A stretch of DNA of 64,000 nucleotides. Origin: Nocardioides kongjuensis. Lineage in GTDB: Bacteria > Actinomycetota > Actinomycetes > Propionibacteriales > Nocardioidaceae. The stretch lies in contig NZ_JACCBF010000001.1 in assembly GCF_013409625.1 (NCBI RefSeq), positions 3,103,001 to 3,167,000 of the forward strand, in the 5' to 3' direction. Both the position numbers and the translations under genes were made by a program. Shown here one piece after another: positions 40,212-48,998 of this stretch (its first letter is position 1; the number at the start of each line of letters is the position of its first letter). The notes beneath the pieces are model-generated. The model saw only the letters and a program-made list of their open reading frames with translations, did not search any database and was not told the origin of the DNA.

Positions 40212-41015
40212 ATGACCGATGTGCTCGACCCCGCCCTGCTCGCCGAGGCCGTCGCGGTCGCCGCTGCCGGTGCCCTCCCGGCGGTCACGCCGCTGACCCC
40301 CGGCCCGGCGCAGCCCGGCTCGCCGCACGTCACCGCGGCCTTCGCCGGCGGCGCGATCGCCGAGCTCGACGGCGGGGTGCCCGGTGCGGTCGTGGTCCTC
40401 GTCGGCACCGAGCTCGTCGAAGCCCTCGCCAGCAGCCCGATGGGCGCGCTCGACGTCGCCGCCGCCGTCCAGCCGGCCCTCGACGCGGCCGCCCGCCAGC
40501 TCGGCGCGCACGCCCGCGGCGCCCGCACCCTCGACCTCGACGCGGAGGGGTACGACGTCACCACCGAGCTCGGCGGTCCGTTCAGCACGGTGCCGCTCAT
40601 CGGCGCCGGCATCGCGGCCGCCGTCCTGGTCCCCGAGGCCACCCTCGCCGGTGCCCGCGAGCCGATCAGCGAGGACTCCGAGCCCGCCGCATCCGTGCTG
40701 GCCGACGCCGTCGCCGACTCCGCTCCCGAGCCGTTCGTGCCCGCCTTCGGCGCCGCCGTCGCCCCGCCCCGCGGCCTGGAGCTGCTCCAGGGCGTCGACA
40801 TGGAGGTCACCGTCGAGCTGGGCCGCACCCGGATGACGGTGCGCGACCTGCTCGCCCTGACCCCCGGCGCCGTCCTCGAGCTGGACCGCGCCGCCGGCAG
40901 CCCCGCCGACCTGCTCGTCAACGGTCGCCTGGTCGCCCGCGGCGAGGTCGTCGTCGTCGACGAGGACTTCGGCCTGCGGGTCACCGAGATCCTCGACGCG
41001 AACGCCGCGGTCTGA
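40212..41015 (+). CDS. fliN: Flagellar motor switch protein FliN with FliY-like N-terminal domain
   Basis: A 267-residue protein. The C-terminal SpoA domain (about 190-262) has [36 protein letters not shown], diagnostic of FliN. The first ~150 residues look CheC/CheX-like ([15 protein letters not shown] near 90) but lack E-x-x-N catalytic pairs, so it is a FliY-like architecture without evident phosphatase activity. It starts five bases after fliM. Confidence 0.9.
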   Translation: MTDVLDPALLAEAVAVAAAGALPAVTPLTPGPAQPGSPHVTAAFAGGAIAELDGGVPGAVVVLVGTELVEALASSPMGALDVAAAVQPALDAAARQLGAHARGARTLDLDAEGYDVTTELGGPFSTVPLIGAGIAAAVLVPEATLAGAREPISEDSEPAASVLADAVADSAPEPFVPAFGAAVAPPRGLELLQGVDMEVTVELGRTRMTVRDLLALTPGAVLELDRAAGSPADLLVNGRLVARGEVVVVDEDFGLRVTEILDANAAV

Positions 41016-41020
41016 CACCG

Positions 41021-41503
41021 ATGCTGGACAGTGGTGGCAGCGTCGGCCTGGGAGAGCTGGCCGTCCGCCTGGTCGGCTCGCTGGCGCTCGTGGTCGGGCT
41101 GCTGCTGCTCATCGCCCGCTTCGCCAACCGCCGGTTCAAGGCGCCCTCCGGCGCGGCGATCCAGGTCGTGCAGCGCCAGGCGCTGGGCCGCGGCCAAGGG
41201 GTCGCCGTGATCTCGGTCGGCACCCGGGTCCTCGTGCTCGGCACCACCGAGCAGCAGATCACCCTGCTGGCCGAGGTCGAGCCCGACGAGATCGGCCTGG
41301 ACCTGACCCCGGTCGAGCTGATCGACGACGCGGCCGGTGGCGGGACCGACACCGGGACCGACACCGGGGCCGGCGAGGGTGCAGAGGGCGCGCCGCGCCC
41401 CGCGCGCGTCGTACCCACCTCGGGCGCGCTGGCCGGCTCCGTGCTCTCGCCGCAGACCTGGAAGGACGCCATGGCCGCCGTCACCGGGAAGCGGGCGTCG
41501 TGA
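41021..41503 (+). CDS. fliO: Flagellar biosynthetic protein FliO
   Basis: A 160-residue protein with one membrane helix (LAVRLVGSLALVVGLLLLIA, about 13-32) followed by R-F-A-N-R-R-F and the FliO segment I-Q-V-V-Q-R-Q-A-L-G-R-G-Q-G-V-A-V-I-S-V-G-T-R-V-L-V-L-G-T-T (about 46-75). It helps assemble the FliP ring. Its stop overlaps the fliP GTG. Confidence 0.9.
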   Translation: MLDSGGSVGLGELAVRLVGSLALVVGLLLLIARFANRRFKAPSGAAIQVVQRQALGRGQGVAVISVGTRVLVLGTTEQQITLLAEVEPDEIGLDLTPVELIDDAAGGGTDTGTDTGAGEGAEGAPRPARVVPTSGALAGSVLSPQTWKDAMAAVTGKRAS

Positions 41504-42267
41504 CGACCCTGTCCCTCGCGCTGACCAGGGTCGCACTGGTCGTCGCCGACCCGGGCGGACCCAAGGGCCCCAACGGTCCGGGCGGCGGCAACGGCGGCGG
41601 CAGCGTGCAGATCGACCTGTCGGGCATGACCGACAAGCCGAGCAACAGCCTGCTCGTCTTCCTCGCGCTGACCCTGCTCAGCCTGCTTCCGGCCATCGTG
41701 CTGACCTGCACCAGCTTCACGAAGGTGCTCGTCGTGCTCGGCCTGACCCGCAACGCGCTCGGCCTGCAGCAGACCCCGAACAACCAGGTGCTCGCCGGGC
41801 TCGCCCTGTTCCTGAGCCTGTTCATCATGTCGCCGGTCCTCTCGCAGGTGAACGACGACGGCGTGCAGCCCTACCTCGACGGCGACAAGACCACCTCGGC
41901 CGCGTTCCACGACGGCATGGAGCCGCTGCGGGACTTCATGCTCGACAACACCGACGACGGCGAGCTGCAGCTGCTCACCAGCGTCGCCGACCGCAAGCTG
42001 CCCGAGAACCGCGACGACGTCTCGACGGCCACCCTGATCCCGGCGTTCGTGCTCTCCGAGCTCAAGGACGCCTTCGTCATCGGGTTCATCATCTTCATCC
42101 CGTTCCTGGTCATCGACATCGTCGTGAGCGGGGCGCTGATGAGCCTCGGCATGATGATGATGCCGCCGGTGATGGTGTCGCTGCCGTTCAAGCTGTTGCT
42201 GTTCGTGATGGTCGACGGGTGGGCGCTGGTCATCAAGGCGCTCGTCGCGTCGTACGGGACCGGTTAG
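41500..42267 (+). CDS. fliP: Flagellar export gate protein FliP
   Basis: A 255-residue membrane protein. Conserved blocks are L-S-L-L-P-A-I-V-L-T-C-T-S-F-T-K-V-L-V-V-L (about 60-80), P-N-N-Q-V-L-A-G-L-A-L-F-L-S-L-F-I-M-S-P-V (about 93-113) and P-A-F-V-L-S-E-L-K-D-A-F-V-I-G-F near 180. It forms the export pore with FliQ and FliR. The extreme N-terminus has a Gly/Pro-rich insertion (about 17-35) after a hydrophobic start, so a cleaved or unusual leader is possible. Confidence 0.95.
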   Translation: MTTLSLALTRVALVVADPGGPKGPNGPGGGNGGGSVQIDLSGMTDKPSNSLLVFLALTLLSLLPAIVLTCTSFTKVLVVLGLTRNALGLQQTPNNQVLAGLALFLSLFIMSPVLSQVNDDGVQPYLDGDKTTSAAFHDGMEPLRDFMLDNTDDGELQLLTSVADRKLPENRDDVSTATLIPAFVLSELKDAFVIGFIIFIPFLVIDIVVSGALMSLGMMMMPPVMVSLPFKLLLFVMVDGWALVIKALVASYGTG

Positions 42268-42281
42268 CGGGGCACGACGAC

Positions 42282-42551
42282 ATGACCGACACCGCGATCA
42301 TCGAGATCGCCCTCAAGACCATGCTGGTGGCGCTCAAGCTGTCGGCGCCCATCCTGGCGACCTCGCTGGTCATCGGCTTCGCCATCTCGCTGTTCCAGTC
42401 GATGACCCAGATCCAGGAGTTCACGCTCTCGTTCGTGCCGAAGCTGGTCGGCGTCGGCGTCGCGCTGCTGTTCTGCGGCAACTGGATGCTGCACACGCTG
42501 ATGGCCTTCACCCGCGAGCTGTTCGACCTGCTCCCGGGCCTGCTCGCCTAG
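42282..42551 (+). CDS. fliQ: Flagellar export gate protein FliQ
   Basis: An 89-residue protein with two membrane helices and the FliQ pattern L-S-A-P-I-L-A-T-S-L-V-I-G-F-A-I-S-L-F-Q-S-M-T-Q-I-Q-E-F-T-L-S-F-V-P-K (about 19-53). ATG 42282 is 14 bases after the fliP stop; fliR follows after 8 bases. Confidence 0.95.
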   Translation: MTDTAIIEIALKTMLVALKLSAPILATSLVIGFAISLFQSMTQIQEFTLSFVPKLVGVGVALLFCGNWMLHTLMAFTRELFDLLPGLLA

Positions 42552-42559
42552 GCACCGCC

Positions 42560-43327
42560 GTGGTCCTCTCCGTCGACGGTGCCGCCCTCAGCGCCCTGCT
42601 GCTCGCCTCGGTGCGGGTGGTGGCGTGGCTGGTCGTCGTACCTCCCTTCGCGACGCGGGGCATCCCCACCATGGCGAAGGTGGTCCTCGCGCTCGGCCTG
42701 TCGCTGGCGATGGCGCCGACCCTGTCCGCCCAGGACCTGCCCGGTACGACGCCCGGGCTCGTCATGGCCACCGCGGCCCAGGCGCTGATCGGCCTGGGGA
42801 TGGGCTACGTGACGATGCTGCTGTTCTCGGCCATCGGCGCGGCCGGCTCCCTGGTCGACGTGTTCGGCGGCTTCGCGCTGGCCGCGGCGTGGGACCCGCT
42901 GGCGATGAACTCCAACACCGTCTTCGGCCGCTTCCACCAGCTGCTCGCGACCGCGCTGCTCGTCGTGTCCGGCGGGCACCTGATCGTGATCGGCGGCCTG
43001 CTCAGCACCTTCAAGTACCTGCCGCTGACCGGCATGCCCGACGTGTCGAGCTGGGACGGCGTGCTGCTGACGGCGTTCTCGATGTTCTTCACCGTCGCGG
43101 TGCAGATGGCCCTGCCGATGATCGCGGTGCTCTTCGTCGCCGACCTCGCCCTCGCCCTGCTCACCAAGGTCGCGCCGCAGCTCAACGCGCTCAGCATGAT
43201 GTTCCCGGCCAAGGTCGGCCTCACCCTGCTGCTGCTCGGACTGTCCTTCCCGATGCTCCCCGGCGCCCTCGACCGCCTGGTCACCTACGCCAACGAGGCG
43301 ATGGCGACGATGGCCGGAGCGGGGTGA
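42560..43327 (+). CDS. fliR: Flagellar export gate protein FliR
   Basis: A 255-residue protein with about six membrane segments. FliR features: R-V-V-A-W-L-V-V-V-P-P-F-A-T-R-G-I-P near 19-36, G-F-A-L-A-A-A-W-D-P near 108, and F-P-A-K-V-G-L-T-L-L-L-L-G-L near 215. It closes the export gate and contacts FlhB. Start GTG 42560; flhB starts six bases after the stop. Confidence 0.94.
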   Translation: MVLSVDGAALSALLLASVRVVAWLVVVPPFATRGIPTMAKVVLALGLSLAMAPTLSAQDLPGTTPGLVMATAAQALIGLGMGYVTMLLFSAIGAAGSLVDVFGGFALAAAWDPLAMNSNTVFGRFHQLLATALLVVSGGHLIVIGGLLSTFKYLPLTGMPDVSSWDGVLLTAFSMFFTVAVQMALPMIAVLFVADLALALLTKVAPQLNALSMMFPAKVGLTLLLLGLSFPMLPGALDRLVTYANEAMATMAGAG

Positions 43328-43333
43328 TCGTCG

Positions 43334-44470
43334 GTGGCCGGTAGCGAGGAGAAGACCGAGAAGCCCACTCCCAAGCGGAAGAAGCAGGCCCGCAAGGACG
43401 GCCAGGTCCCGCGCACCCCCGAGCTCGGCGGCTGGCTGGGGCTGCTGGTGGTGTCGCTGGCGATGGGCCCGCTGCTCGACCACGAGCTCGGCGCGCTGCG
43501 CACCATGATGGCCACCTCGCTGCGCTCCGCGGCGGACCCGTCCATCTCCCTGGCCCTGACCCTCCTCGGCGACGCCGCACGCCACGCCTTCCTCACCCTG
43601 CTGGTCCTCGGCTCGATGATGCTCGTCGTCGGCGTCGTCTCCGCGCTGGCGCAGGGCGGCTTCTACCTCTCCCCCAAGCTCGTCAAGCCGGACCCGAAGA
43701 AGCTCGACCCGATCAAGGGCGCCAAGCGGCTGTTCGGTCCGCACGCCGCGTGGGAGGGCGTGAAGGTGCTCGGCAAGAGCACCGTCGTCGGCCTGCTCGC
43801 GTGGGGGGCGGTGAAGTCGATGATGCCGCTGGTCGGCGGACTGCTCCCGATCGGCGTGGTGCTGCACCAGGTGACCGCCGAGGTCTCCCACCTGCTGCTC
43901 ACCGTCGCCGTCGCGGGCCTGGTCATGGCTGCCGCCGACTACGCGATGATGCGCCGCCGGATCGGCAAGCAGCTGCGGATGAGCCACAGCGAGATCAAGC
44001 AGGAGCACAAGCAGTCCGAGGGCGACCCGCTGGTCAAGGGCGCCATCCGCGCCCGGCAGCTGGCCGCCGCCCGCAACCGGATGATCGCCGACGTCGCCAC
44101 CGCGGACGTGCTGCTGGTCAACCCCACCCACGTCGCCGTCGCGCTGCGCTACGACCCCGAGCAGGGCGCCCCCCGCGTCGTCGCCCGCGGCGCCGGCGCC
44201 ATCGCCGCCCGGATCCGCGAGGTGGCCGCCGAGGAGCGGGTGCCGCTCGTCCAGGACGTCCCGTTGGCGCGGGCTCTGTACCGGCACTGCCAGGTCGGCC
44301 AGGAGATCCCCCGCGAGCTGTGGGCCGCGGTCGCCCAGGTGCTGGCCTTCGTGCTGAGTCGCCGGCACGCCGGTCAGCACGGCGGCGAGCACCGCACCCC
44401 TCGTCGTACCGACGAGCTCCCCGAGGTCCTCGCCCACTCCCGCCGCCGGCGGGCGGTGGAGGGTGCGTGA
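43334..44470 (+). CDS. flhB: Flagellar export specificity-switch protein FlhB
   Basis: A 378-residue protein. The basic N-terminus S-E-E-K-T-E-K-P-T-P-K-R-K-K-Q-A-R-K-D-G-Q is typical, four membrane helices follow, and the cytoplasmic domain holds the autocleavage motif N-P-T-H (V-N-P-T-H-V-A-V-A-L-R-Y, about 263-274). It switches export from hook to filament substrates on a signal from FliK. An Arg/His-rich tail of about 30 residues follows the core. Start GTG 43334. Confidence 0.95.
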   Translation: MAGSEEKTEKPTPKRKKQARKDGQVPRTPELGGWLGLLVVSLAMGPLLDHELGALRTMMATSLRSAADPSISLALTLLGDAARHAFLTLLVLGSMMLVVGVVSALAQGGFYLSPKLVKPDPKKLDPIKGAKRLFGPHAAWEGVKVLGKSTVVGLLAWGAVKSMMPLVGGLLPIGVVLHQVTAEVSHLLLTVAVAGLVMAAADYAMMRRRIGKQLRMSHSEIKQEHKQSEGDPLVKGAIRARQLAAARNRMIADVATADVLLVNPTHVAVALRYDPEQGAPRVVARGAGAIAARIREVAAEERVPLVQDVPLARALYRHCQVGQEIPRELWAAVAQVLAFVLSRRHAGQHGGEHRTPRRTDELPEVLAHSRRRRAVEGA

Positions 44471-44496
44471 GCTGCGCGGGGGCCAGGTCCGGGGCT

Positions 44497-44606
44497 TGTA
44501 ACACGTAGTTCGCCGCTCTACCCGCCGCAAGACACCTGTACCAGCCCCGTACAGCCCCGGCCGCGCGTGGTCTTGCGGCTGCTAGGTGAGCGAATGACGT
44601 GTTACA
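44497..44606. repeat. Long imperfect palindrome between flhB and flhA
   Basis: Outer arms TGTAACACGT (44497-44506) and ACGTGTTACA (44597-44606) are perfect complements. Inner arms GCCGCAAGAC (44524-44533) and GTCTTGCGGC (44570-44579) are also perfect, and a small CTGTAC/GTACAG hairpin (44536-44541, 44549-44554) sits inside. The segments between are partly complementary. Candidates: folded RNA leader or terminator, MITE-like repeat, or operator. Confidence 0.65.
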
Positions 44607-44706
44607 GCACGGTCCGGACCACCGCACCGCGCCGCCCCGGCCGCCGAGCACCGAGTGCCTGCACGGGTCCCCGGCCGACCGGGGACTCATGCACCCCGTC
44701 AACCCC

Positions 44707-44733
44707 TCATCCCCACCGCCGCCCTGCCGATGG
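44707..44733 (+). promoter_or_regulatory. FliA-type promoter of flhA
   Basis: TCAT (44707-44710), 15 bases, GCCGATGG (44726-44733). The palindrome with GTCCCC/GGGGAC arms ends 20 bases upstream. Confidence 0.7.
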
Positions 44734-44808
44734 AGCCTGCGACGCCAGGACGGCGCCACCCCGCAGTGCCACGGACGGCGCGACCGGTCGAGAGGCTGTA
44801 GCCACCGC

Positions 44809-46878
44809 ATGTCCGTGAAGTCGCTGACCCGGCTCGGTGTCCCCCTGGGCATCGTGCTGATCGTCGTCATGCTCGTGGTGCCGCTGCCCGCGATGGTGCT
44901 CGACCTGATGATCGCGCTCAACATCACCGGCGCCCTGCTCGTGCTGATGGTGGCGATGTTCATCCACAAGCCGCTGGAGTTCTCGGCGTTCCCGTCGGTC
45001 ATCTTGGTGATGACCCTGTTCCGGCTGGCCCTCAACGTGAGCGCGACCCGGCTGGTGCTGCTGGACGGGTACGCCGGCAAGGTGATCGACACCTTCGGCC
45101 ACTTCGTCGTCGGCGGCTCGCTGATCGTCGGCCTGATCGTGTTCGCGATCCTGCTCGTCATCCAGTTCGTCGTCATCACCAACGGCGCCGGCCGCGTCGC
45201 CGAGGTCGGTGCGCGGTTCACGCTCGACGCGATGCCCGGCAAGCAGATGGCGATCGACGCCGACCTCAACTCCGGCCTGATCGACGAGGAGGAGGCCCGG
45301 CGCCGGCGTGCGGAGGTGCACGCCGAGGCGGACTTCCACGGTGCGATGGACGGTGCCTCCAAGTTCGTGAAGGGCGACGCGATCGCCGCGATCGTGATCA
45401 CCCTGGTCAACCTGCTCGGCGGCTTCGCGATCGGCGTCGCCCAGTACGGCATGCCGTTCGGCGAGGCGATCAACACCTACTCGCTGCTCTCGATCGGTGA
45501 CGGCCTGGTCTCCCAGATCCCCGCCCTCCTCCTCAGCGTCGCGACCGGCCTGATCGTCACCCGCGCGGTCGCCGACTCCGACATGGGCTCCGACATCGTC
45601 GGCCAGATCTTCGCGCGCAAGATGCCGCTGCGCGTCGCCGGCTTCGGCGCGCTGGCACTGTGCGCGATCCCCGGCCTGCCCAAGCTGCCGTTCCTCGTGG
45701 CCGGCGGGCTGATGCTGCTCGGCGCGAGCCGGATCGACGAGTCCGCCGCCAGCGGCGCGACGGGCGCCGACGCCGACGCCACCGCCGCCGAGCTGGCCCA
45801 GGTCCCCGACACCCCGGAGGCGCTGGTCGCCGAGATCCGGGTCGACCCGCTCGGCCTGGAGCTCTCCGCCGACCTGATCGACCTCGTCGACAGCCGCTCC
45901 GGCGGCGACCTGCTCGACCGGGTCAAGGCGCTGCGCCGCAAGGTGGCCGGCGAGCTCGGCATCGTGATCCCCCCGGTGCGCACCCGCGACAACCTCGAGC
46001 TGCCTGCCAACACCTACGCCATCACGCTGTACGGCGCCGAGGTCGCGCGCGGCGAGGCGCCGCGCGGCACGGTGCTGGCCATCGGCGAGTTCCTCGGCTC
46101 GCTGCCCGGCACCCCGACCCGCGAGCCGGTCTTCGGCCTGGACGCGAAGTGGATCCCGGCCGAGCTGCGGCACCAGGCCGAGATCGGCGGCGCGACCGTC
46201 GTCGACCGCGCCTCGGTGGTCACCACGCACCTCGCCGAGGTCGTGCACCAGCACGCCAGCCGGCTGCTCGGCCGCGAGGACGTCCGCCTGCTCACCGACG
46301 TCATCAAGCGCACCCACCCGGTCGTCATCGAGGAGCTCACCCCGACCCAGCTCTCGCTCGGGGAGGTGCAGCGGGTGCTCCGCGCCCTGCTGGAGGAGCG
46401 GATCCCGATCCGCGACCTGGTCCGGATCTTCGAGGCGCTCTCGGTGCGTGCCGCGCTCAGCAAGGACCTCGACGGCCTCGTCGAGGCCGCCCGCGCCGCA
46501 CTCGAACCCGCCCTCGCCGCCCCCTTCGTCACCGACGGCGTGCTGCACGCGATCAGCTTCGAGCCGCTGCTGGAGCAGCACATGCTCGAGGGCATGCGCC
46601 CGACCGAGCACGGCGCGGTCATCGTCCTCGACCCCGACGTGGCCCAGCGGGTCCTGCTCGGGCTGGCCCAGGCGGTGCAGGCGGCCGAGAACACCGACGT
46701 ACGACCGGTCCTCGTCTGCGCGCCCGCCCTGCGGGCCGCCGTCCGGCGGCTCGTGGCGCCCACCGTCGAGCGCCTCCCCGTCTTCTCGTACGCCGAGCTC
46801 GGCGCGGCCCACGAGGTCCGCTCGGTGGCCGTCGTGTCCGCGACCGGGGCCCGCCCGGTCCTTGGAGCAGGAGTCTGA
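44809..46878 (+). CDS. flhA: Flagellar export apparatus protein FlhA
   Basis: A 689-residue protein with about eight membrane segments in the first 300 residues. The FHIPEP block has F-P-S-V-I-L-V-M-T-L-F-R-L-A-L-N-V-S-A-T-R (about 62-82), the F-T-L-D-A-M-P-G-K-Q-M-A-I-D-A-D-L-N-S-G (about 139-158) and the A-D-F-H-G-A-M-D-G-A-S-K-F-V-K-G-D-A. The cytoplasmic domain (about 340-680) binds chaperone-substrate complexes. Start ATG 44809, with GAGAGG about 13 bases upstream. Confidence 0.96.
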   Translation: MSVKSLTRLGVPLGIVLIVVMLVVPLPAMVLDLMIALNITGALLVLMVAMFIHKPLEFSAFPSVILVMTLFRLALNVSATRLVLLDGYAGKVIDTFGHFVVGGSLIVGLIVFAILLVIQFVVITNGAGRVAEVGARFTLDAMPGKQMAIDADLNSGLIDEEEARRRRAEVHAEADFHGAMDGASKFVKGDAIAAIVITLVNLLGGFAIGVAQYGMPFGEAINTYSLLSIGDGLVSQIPALLLSVATGLIVTRAVADSDMGSDIVGQIFARKMPLRVAGFGALALCAIPGLPKLPFLVAGGLMLLGASRIDESAASGATGADADATAAELAQVPDTPEALVAEIRVDPLGLELSADLIDLVDSRSGGDLLDRVKALRRKVAGELGIVIPPVRTRDNLELPANTYAITLYGAEVARGEAPRGTVLAIGEFLGSLPGTPTREPVFGLDAKWIPAELRHQAEIGGATVVDRASVVTTHLAEVVHQHASRLLGREDVRLLTDVIKRTHPVVIEELTPTQLSLGEVQRVLRALLEERIPIRDLVRIFEALSVRAALSKDLDGLVEAARAALEPALAAPFVTDGVLHAISFEPLLEQHMLEGMRPTEHGAVIVLDPDVAQRVLLGLAQAVQAAENTDVRPVLVCAPALRAAVRRLVAPTVERLPVFSYAELGAAHEVRSVAVVSATGARPVLGAGV

Positions 46879-46880
46879 TC

Positions 46881-47210
46881 ATGATGTTCGACCTGCGCGT
46901 CTTCGTGCTCGCTGCCCTCGTCGCCTCGCCCGCCGGCTTCCTGGCCGCCAACGGCGAGCTGAGCACGGACGAGGCGCTGACCCGCCTGCTCGTCGTGATG
47001 GTCGGCGCCACGGCCGCCGCCCTGGTGGTGCGCACCCTGTGGCCGCTGCTCGCCGGACCCGGTCCCGAGCTGCTCGACGCCGCGGCCGACGACCTGCCCC
47101 CGCTCGGGACGGCCGCGGAGACGAGCACCGAGCCCGACCTCCTCGACGACCTGTTCGGCTTCGAGGAGCCGCTCGAGGACCTGGGCCCGGTCAGCCCACT
47201 GTCGGAATGA
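46881..47210 (+). CDS. Small membrane protein downstream of flhA
   Basis: A 109-residue protein with two hydrophobic segments (FVLAALVASPAGFLAANG near 7-24, LLVVMVGATAAALVVRTLWPLLAG near 37-60) and an acidic tail (..DLLDDLFGFEEPLEDLG..). No family recognised. It lies two bases after flhA and is surely co-transcribed; flhF/flhG normally occupy this position in Bacillus. Its 3' end overlaps the convergent kinase gene by 20 bases. Confidence 0.7.
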   Translation: MMFDLRVFVLAALVASPAGFLAANGELSTDEALTRLLVVMVGATAAALVVRTLWPLLAGPGPELLDAAADDLPPLGTAAETSTEPDLLDDLFGFEEPLEDLGPVSPLSE

Positions 47211-48771
47211 CCCACTCCAGCACGGTGCCCTGACCGGGCGCCGAGCTCACGACCACGTGCCCACCGAGCTCCTGTGCCCGCGCGCGCAGGTTGCCGGTGC
47301 CGCTGCCGGTCGTCCGGGTCGCCGGGTCGAAGCCCCGGCCGTCGTCGACGACGCGGAGCCGGAACCAGGCCGACGACACGGTCAGCTCGACGGTGACGCT
47401 GCTCGCCTCGGCGTGCCGGGCGACGTTGGAGAGCGACTCGCGCAGGGTGCTGAGCACGTGGCTGCCGGCTTCCGGGACCAGGGCCCGGTCGACCGGCCCC
47501 TGGATCCGCAGCAGCGGCTGGAAGCCCAGCACTGCGGCGTACTCGGACAGCAGGGCCCGCACGTCGTCGAGCAGCGGGCGCCCGGAGCCGGTGCCGAGCT
47601 CGAAGATCACCGAGCGCAGCTCCTTGATCACGCCGTCGAGCTCGGCGATCGCACCGTCGACCCGGGTGCGCAGCTCGGCCGGGTCGAGGGCGCGGGCTCC
47701 CTGGAGCTGCATGCCGGTCGCGAACAGGCGCTGGATGACGAGGTCGTGCAGGTCGCGCGCGATCCGGTCGCGGTCGCGGGCCACGAGCAGCTGGGCCCGT
47801 TCGCTCAGGGCCTGCCGCCGGTCGAGGATCAGGCCGAGCTGGGCCGCGGTCACCGAGACCAGGTCGAGCATGATGTCGCGCAGCGACGGCGTCTCCTCCG
47901 CGCGGTCGACGAGGATCGCGCCGGGTCCGGAGAGCCGGGTGTGCACGGGTACGACGAGCGTCGTGCGGTGGTGGTCGTGCGGGATCCTCTCGGGCACCCG
48001 GGACGAGGTCACGTCGCGGACCTGGTCGGCGTACCTCTCGACGACGCGCGGCGCCGCCGCCGTGTCGCCGGCGACCTGGCGGACCTCGAGCAGGCCGGCG
48101 TCGACGCGGACGTAGGCGACCAGGCGTGCGCCGCACAGGTCGCGCAGCGAGACGACGAGCTCGTCGAGGGCCTCCTCGACGCTGGTCGTGCCGGTCAGGT
48201 CGCGGCCCACCTCGCCGGTGCCTGCCAGCCAGCGCCGCCGCCACTCGACCTGCTCGTAGGTGCGGGCGTTCTCGATCATCGTGCCGGCCGCACGGGCCAG
48301 CGCCTCGACCAGCGCCTGGTCGGTCGCCGTGAACTCCTCGTGCCCGCGCTTGTTGCCGAGGTAGAGGTGGCCGAACGCCTGGTCGCGCACCAGCACCGGC
48401 GCCCCGAGGAAGCGGTCGATCAGCGGGTGGCTGTGGGGGAACGAGCCCGTCGACACCGGGTGGTCGGCCACGTGGTCGACCCGGATCGAGCGCCGCTCGC
48501 GCGGCACCAGGCCGAGCAGGCCGTGGCCCTCCGGCATCCTCCCGATCTGCGTGAACTGCTCGCCGACGGCGGCGTTGGGCACCAGGTCGATGAAGTCACC
48601 CTCGTCGTCCACGATCCCCAGCACGCCGTACTCGGCACCGGTGAGCTCGCAGGACGCCTCGACGATGCGGGTCAGCACGCCGCGCAGGTCCAGGTCGGAA
48701 CCGATCGCGACCACCGCGTCCAGCAGTGCACGCGCCTCCGCCGGGAGCTCGAGGTCCTGGTCCACGTCCAT
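47191..48771 (-). CDS. GAF-GAF sensor histidine kinase, DevS/DosT-like
   Basis: A 526-residue soluble kinase: GAF-A about 28-165, GAF-B about 195-320, HisKA_3 dimerisation with phospho-His342 (D-R-I-A-R-D-L-H-D-L-V-I-Q-R-L-F), and a HATPase domain with N box E-S-L-S-N-V-A-R-H-A and G box V-V-D-D-G-R-G-F-D. In GAF-A, S-H115-P-L-I-D-R-F-L-G-A-P matches the region carrying the DevS heme-ligand His, so O2/NO/CO or redox sensing is likely. Partner is probably the DevR-like regulator at 3465, 43 kb away. Confidence 0.88.
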   Translation of the reverse strand: MDVDQDLELPAEARALLDAVVAIGSDLDLRGVLTRIVEASCELTGAEYGVLGIVDDEGDFIDLVPNAAVGEQFTQIGRMPEGHGLLGLVPRERRSIRVDHVADHPVSTGSFPHSHPLIDRFLGAPVLVRDQAFGHLYLGNKRGHEEFTATDQALVEALARAAGTMIENARTYEQVEWRRRWLAGTGEVGRDLTGTTSVEEALDELVVSLRDLCGARLVAYVRVDAGLLEVRQVAGDTAAAPRVVERYADQVRDVTSSRVPERIPHDHHRTTLVVPVHTRLSGPGAILVDRAEETPSLRDIMLDLVSVTAAQLGLILDRRQALSERAQLLVARDRDRIARDLHDLVIQRLFATGMQLQGARALDPAELRTRVDGAIAELDGVIKELRSVIFELGTGSGRPLLDDVRALLSEYAAVLGFQPLLRIQGPVDRALVPEAGSHVLSTLRESLSNVARHAEASSVTVELTVSSAWFRLRVVDDGRGFDPATRTTGSGTGNLRARAQELGGHVVVSSAPGQGTVLEWVIPTVG

Positions 48772-48998
48772 CAGGTGCCGATCCCCTCCCGCAGCGATCG
48801 CTGACCTCCGAAGGCTATCCCTTTACTTTGTCGCGCCACCACTCGCGCATTCCGCTGATCGGCACCGGGACCGAGGTCCTGAGGACTCCGGGACGCCGTA
48901 CCCGGCCACCCGGCCGTCAAGCCGTCACCAAATCACCTCGTCGAGCGTTGGGTACCTGACGGTCGCCGATGGGGAGCGACCGACGAAGGAGTGGTGAC

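Larger units (their letters stand above)
44471..44808. other. flhB-flhA intergenic region (338 bases, no gene)
   Basis: This gap splits an otherwise tight export cluster. It holds, in order, an imperfect ~110-base palindrome (44497-44606), the palindrome GTCCCCGGCCGACCGGGGAC (44667-44686), a FliA-type promoter (44707-44733), and a 75-base leader to flhA. I see no convincing small gene. Confidence 0.7.

Noticed and set aside
26924..47210. Virulence-type injectisome instead of a flagellum
   Set aside because: FliG, FliM, MotA/B, FlgE, FliK, FliD and flagellin are all present, and no needle, translocon or secretin genes are seen.
48964..48971. GCCGATGG upstream of the broken secreted Ig-like gene as a FliA-type promoter
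   Set aside because: No TCAN at 14, 15 or 16 bases upstream; the position 15 bases upstream reads GCGT.
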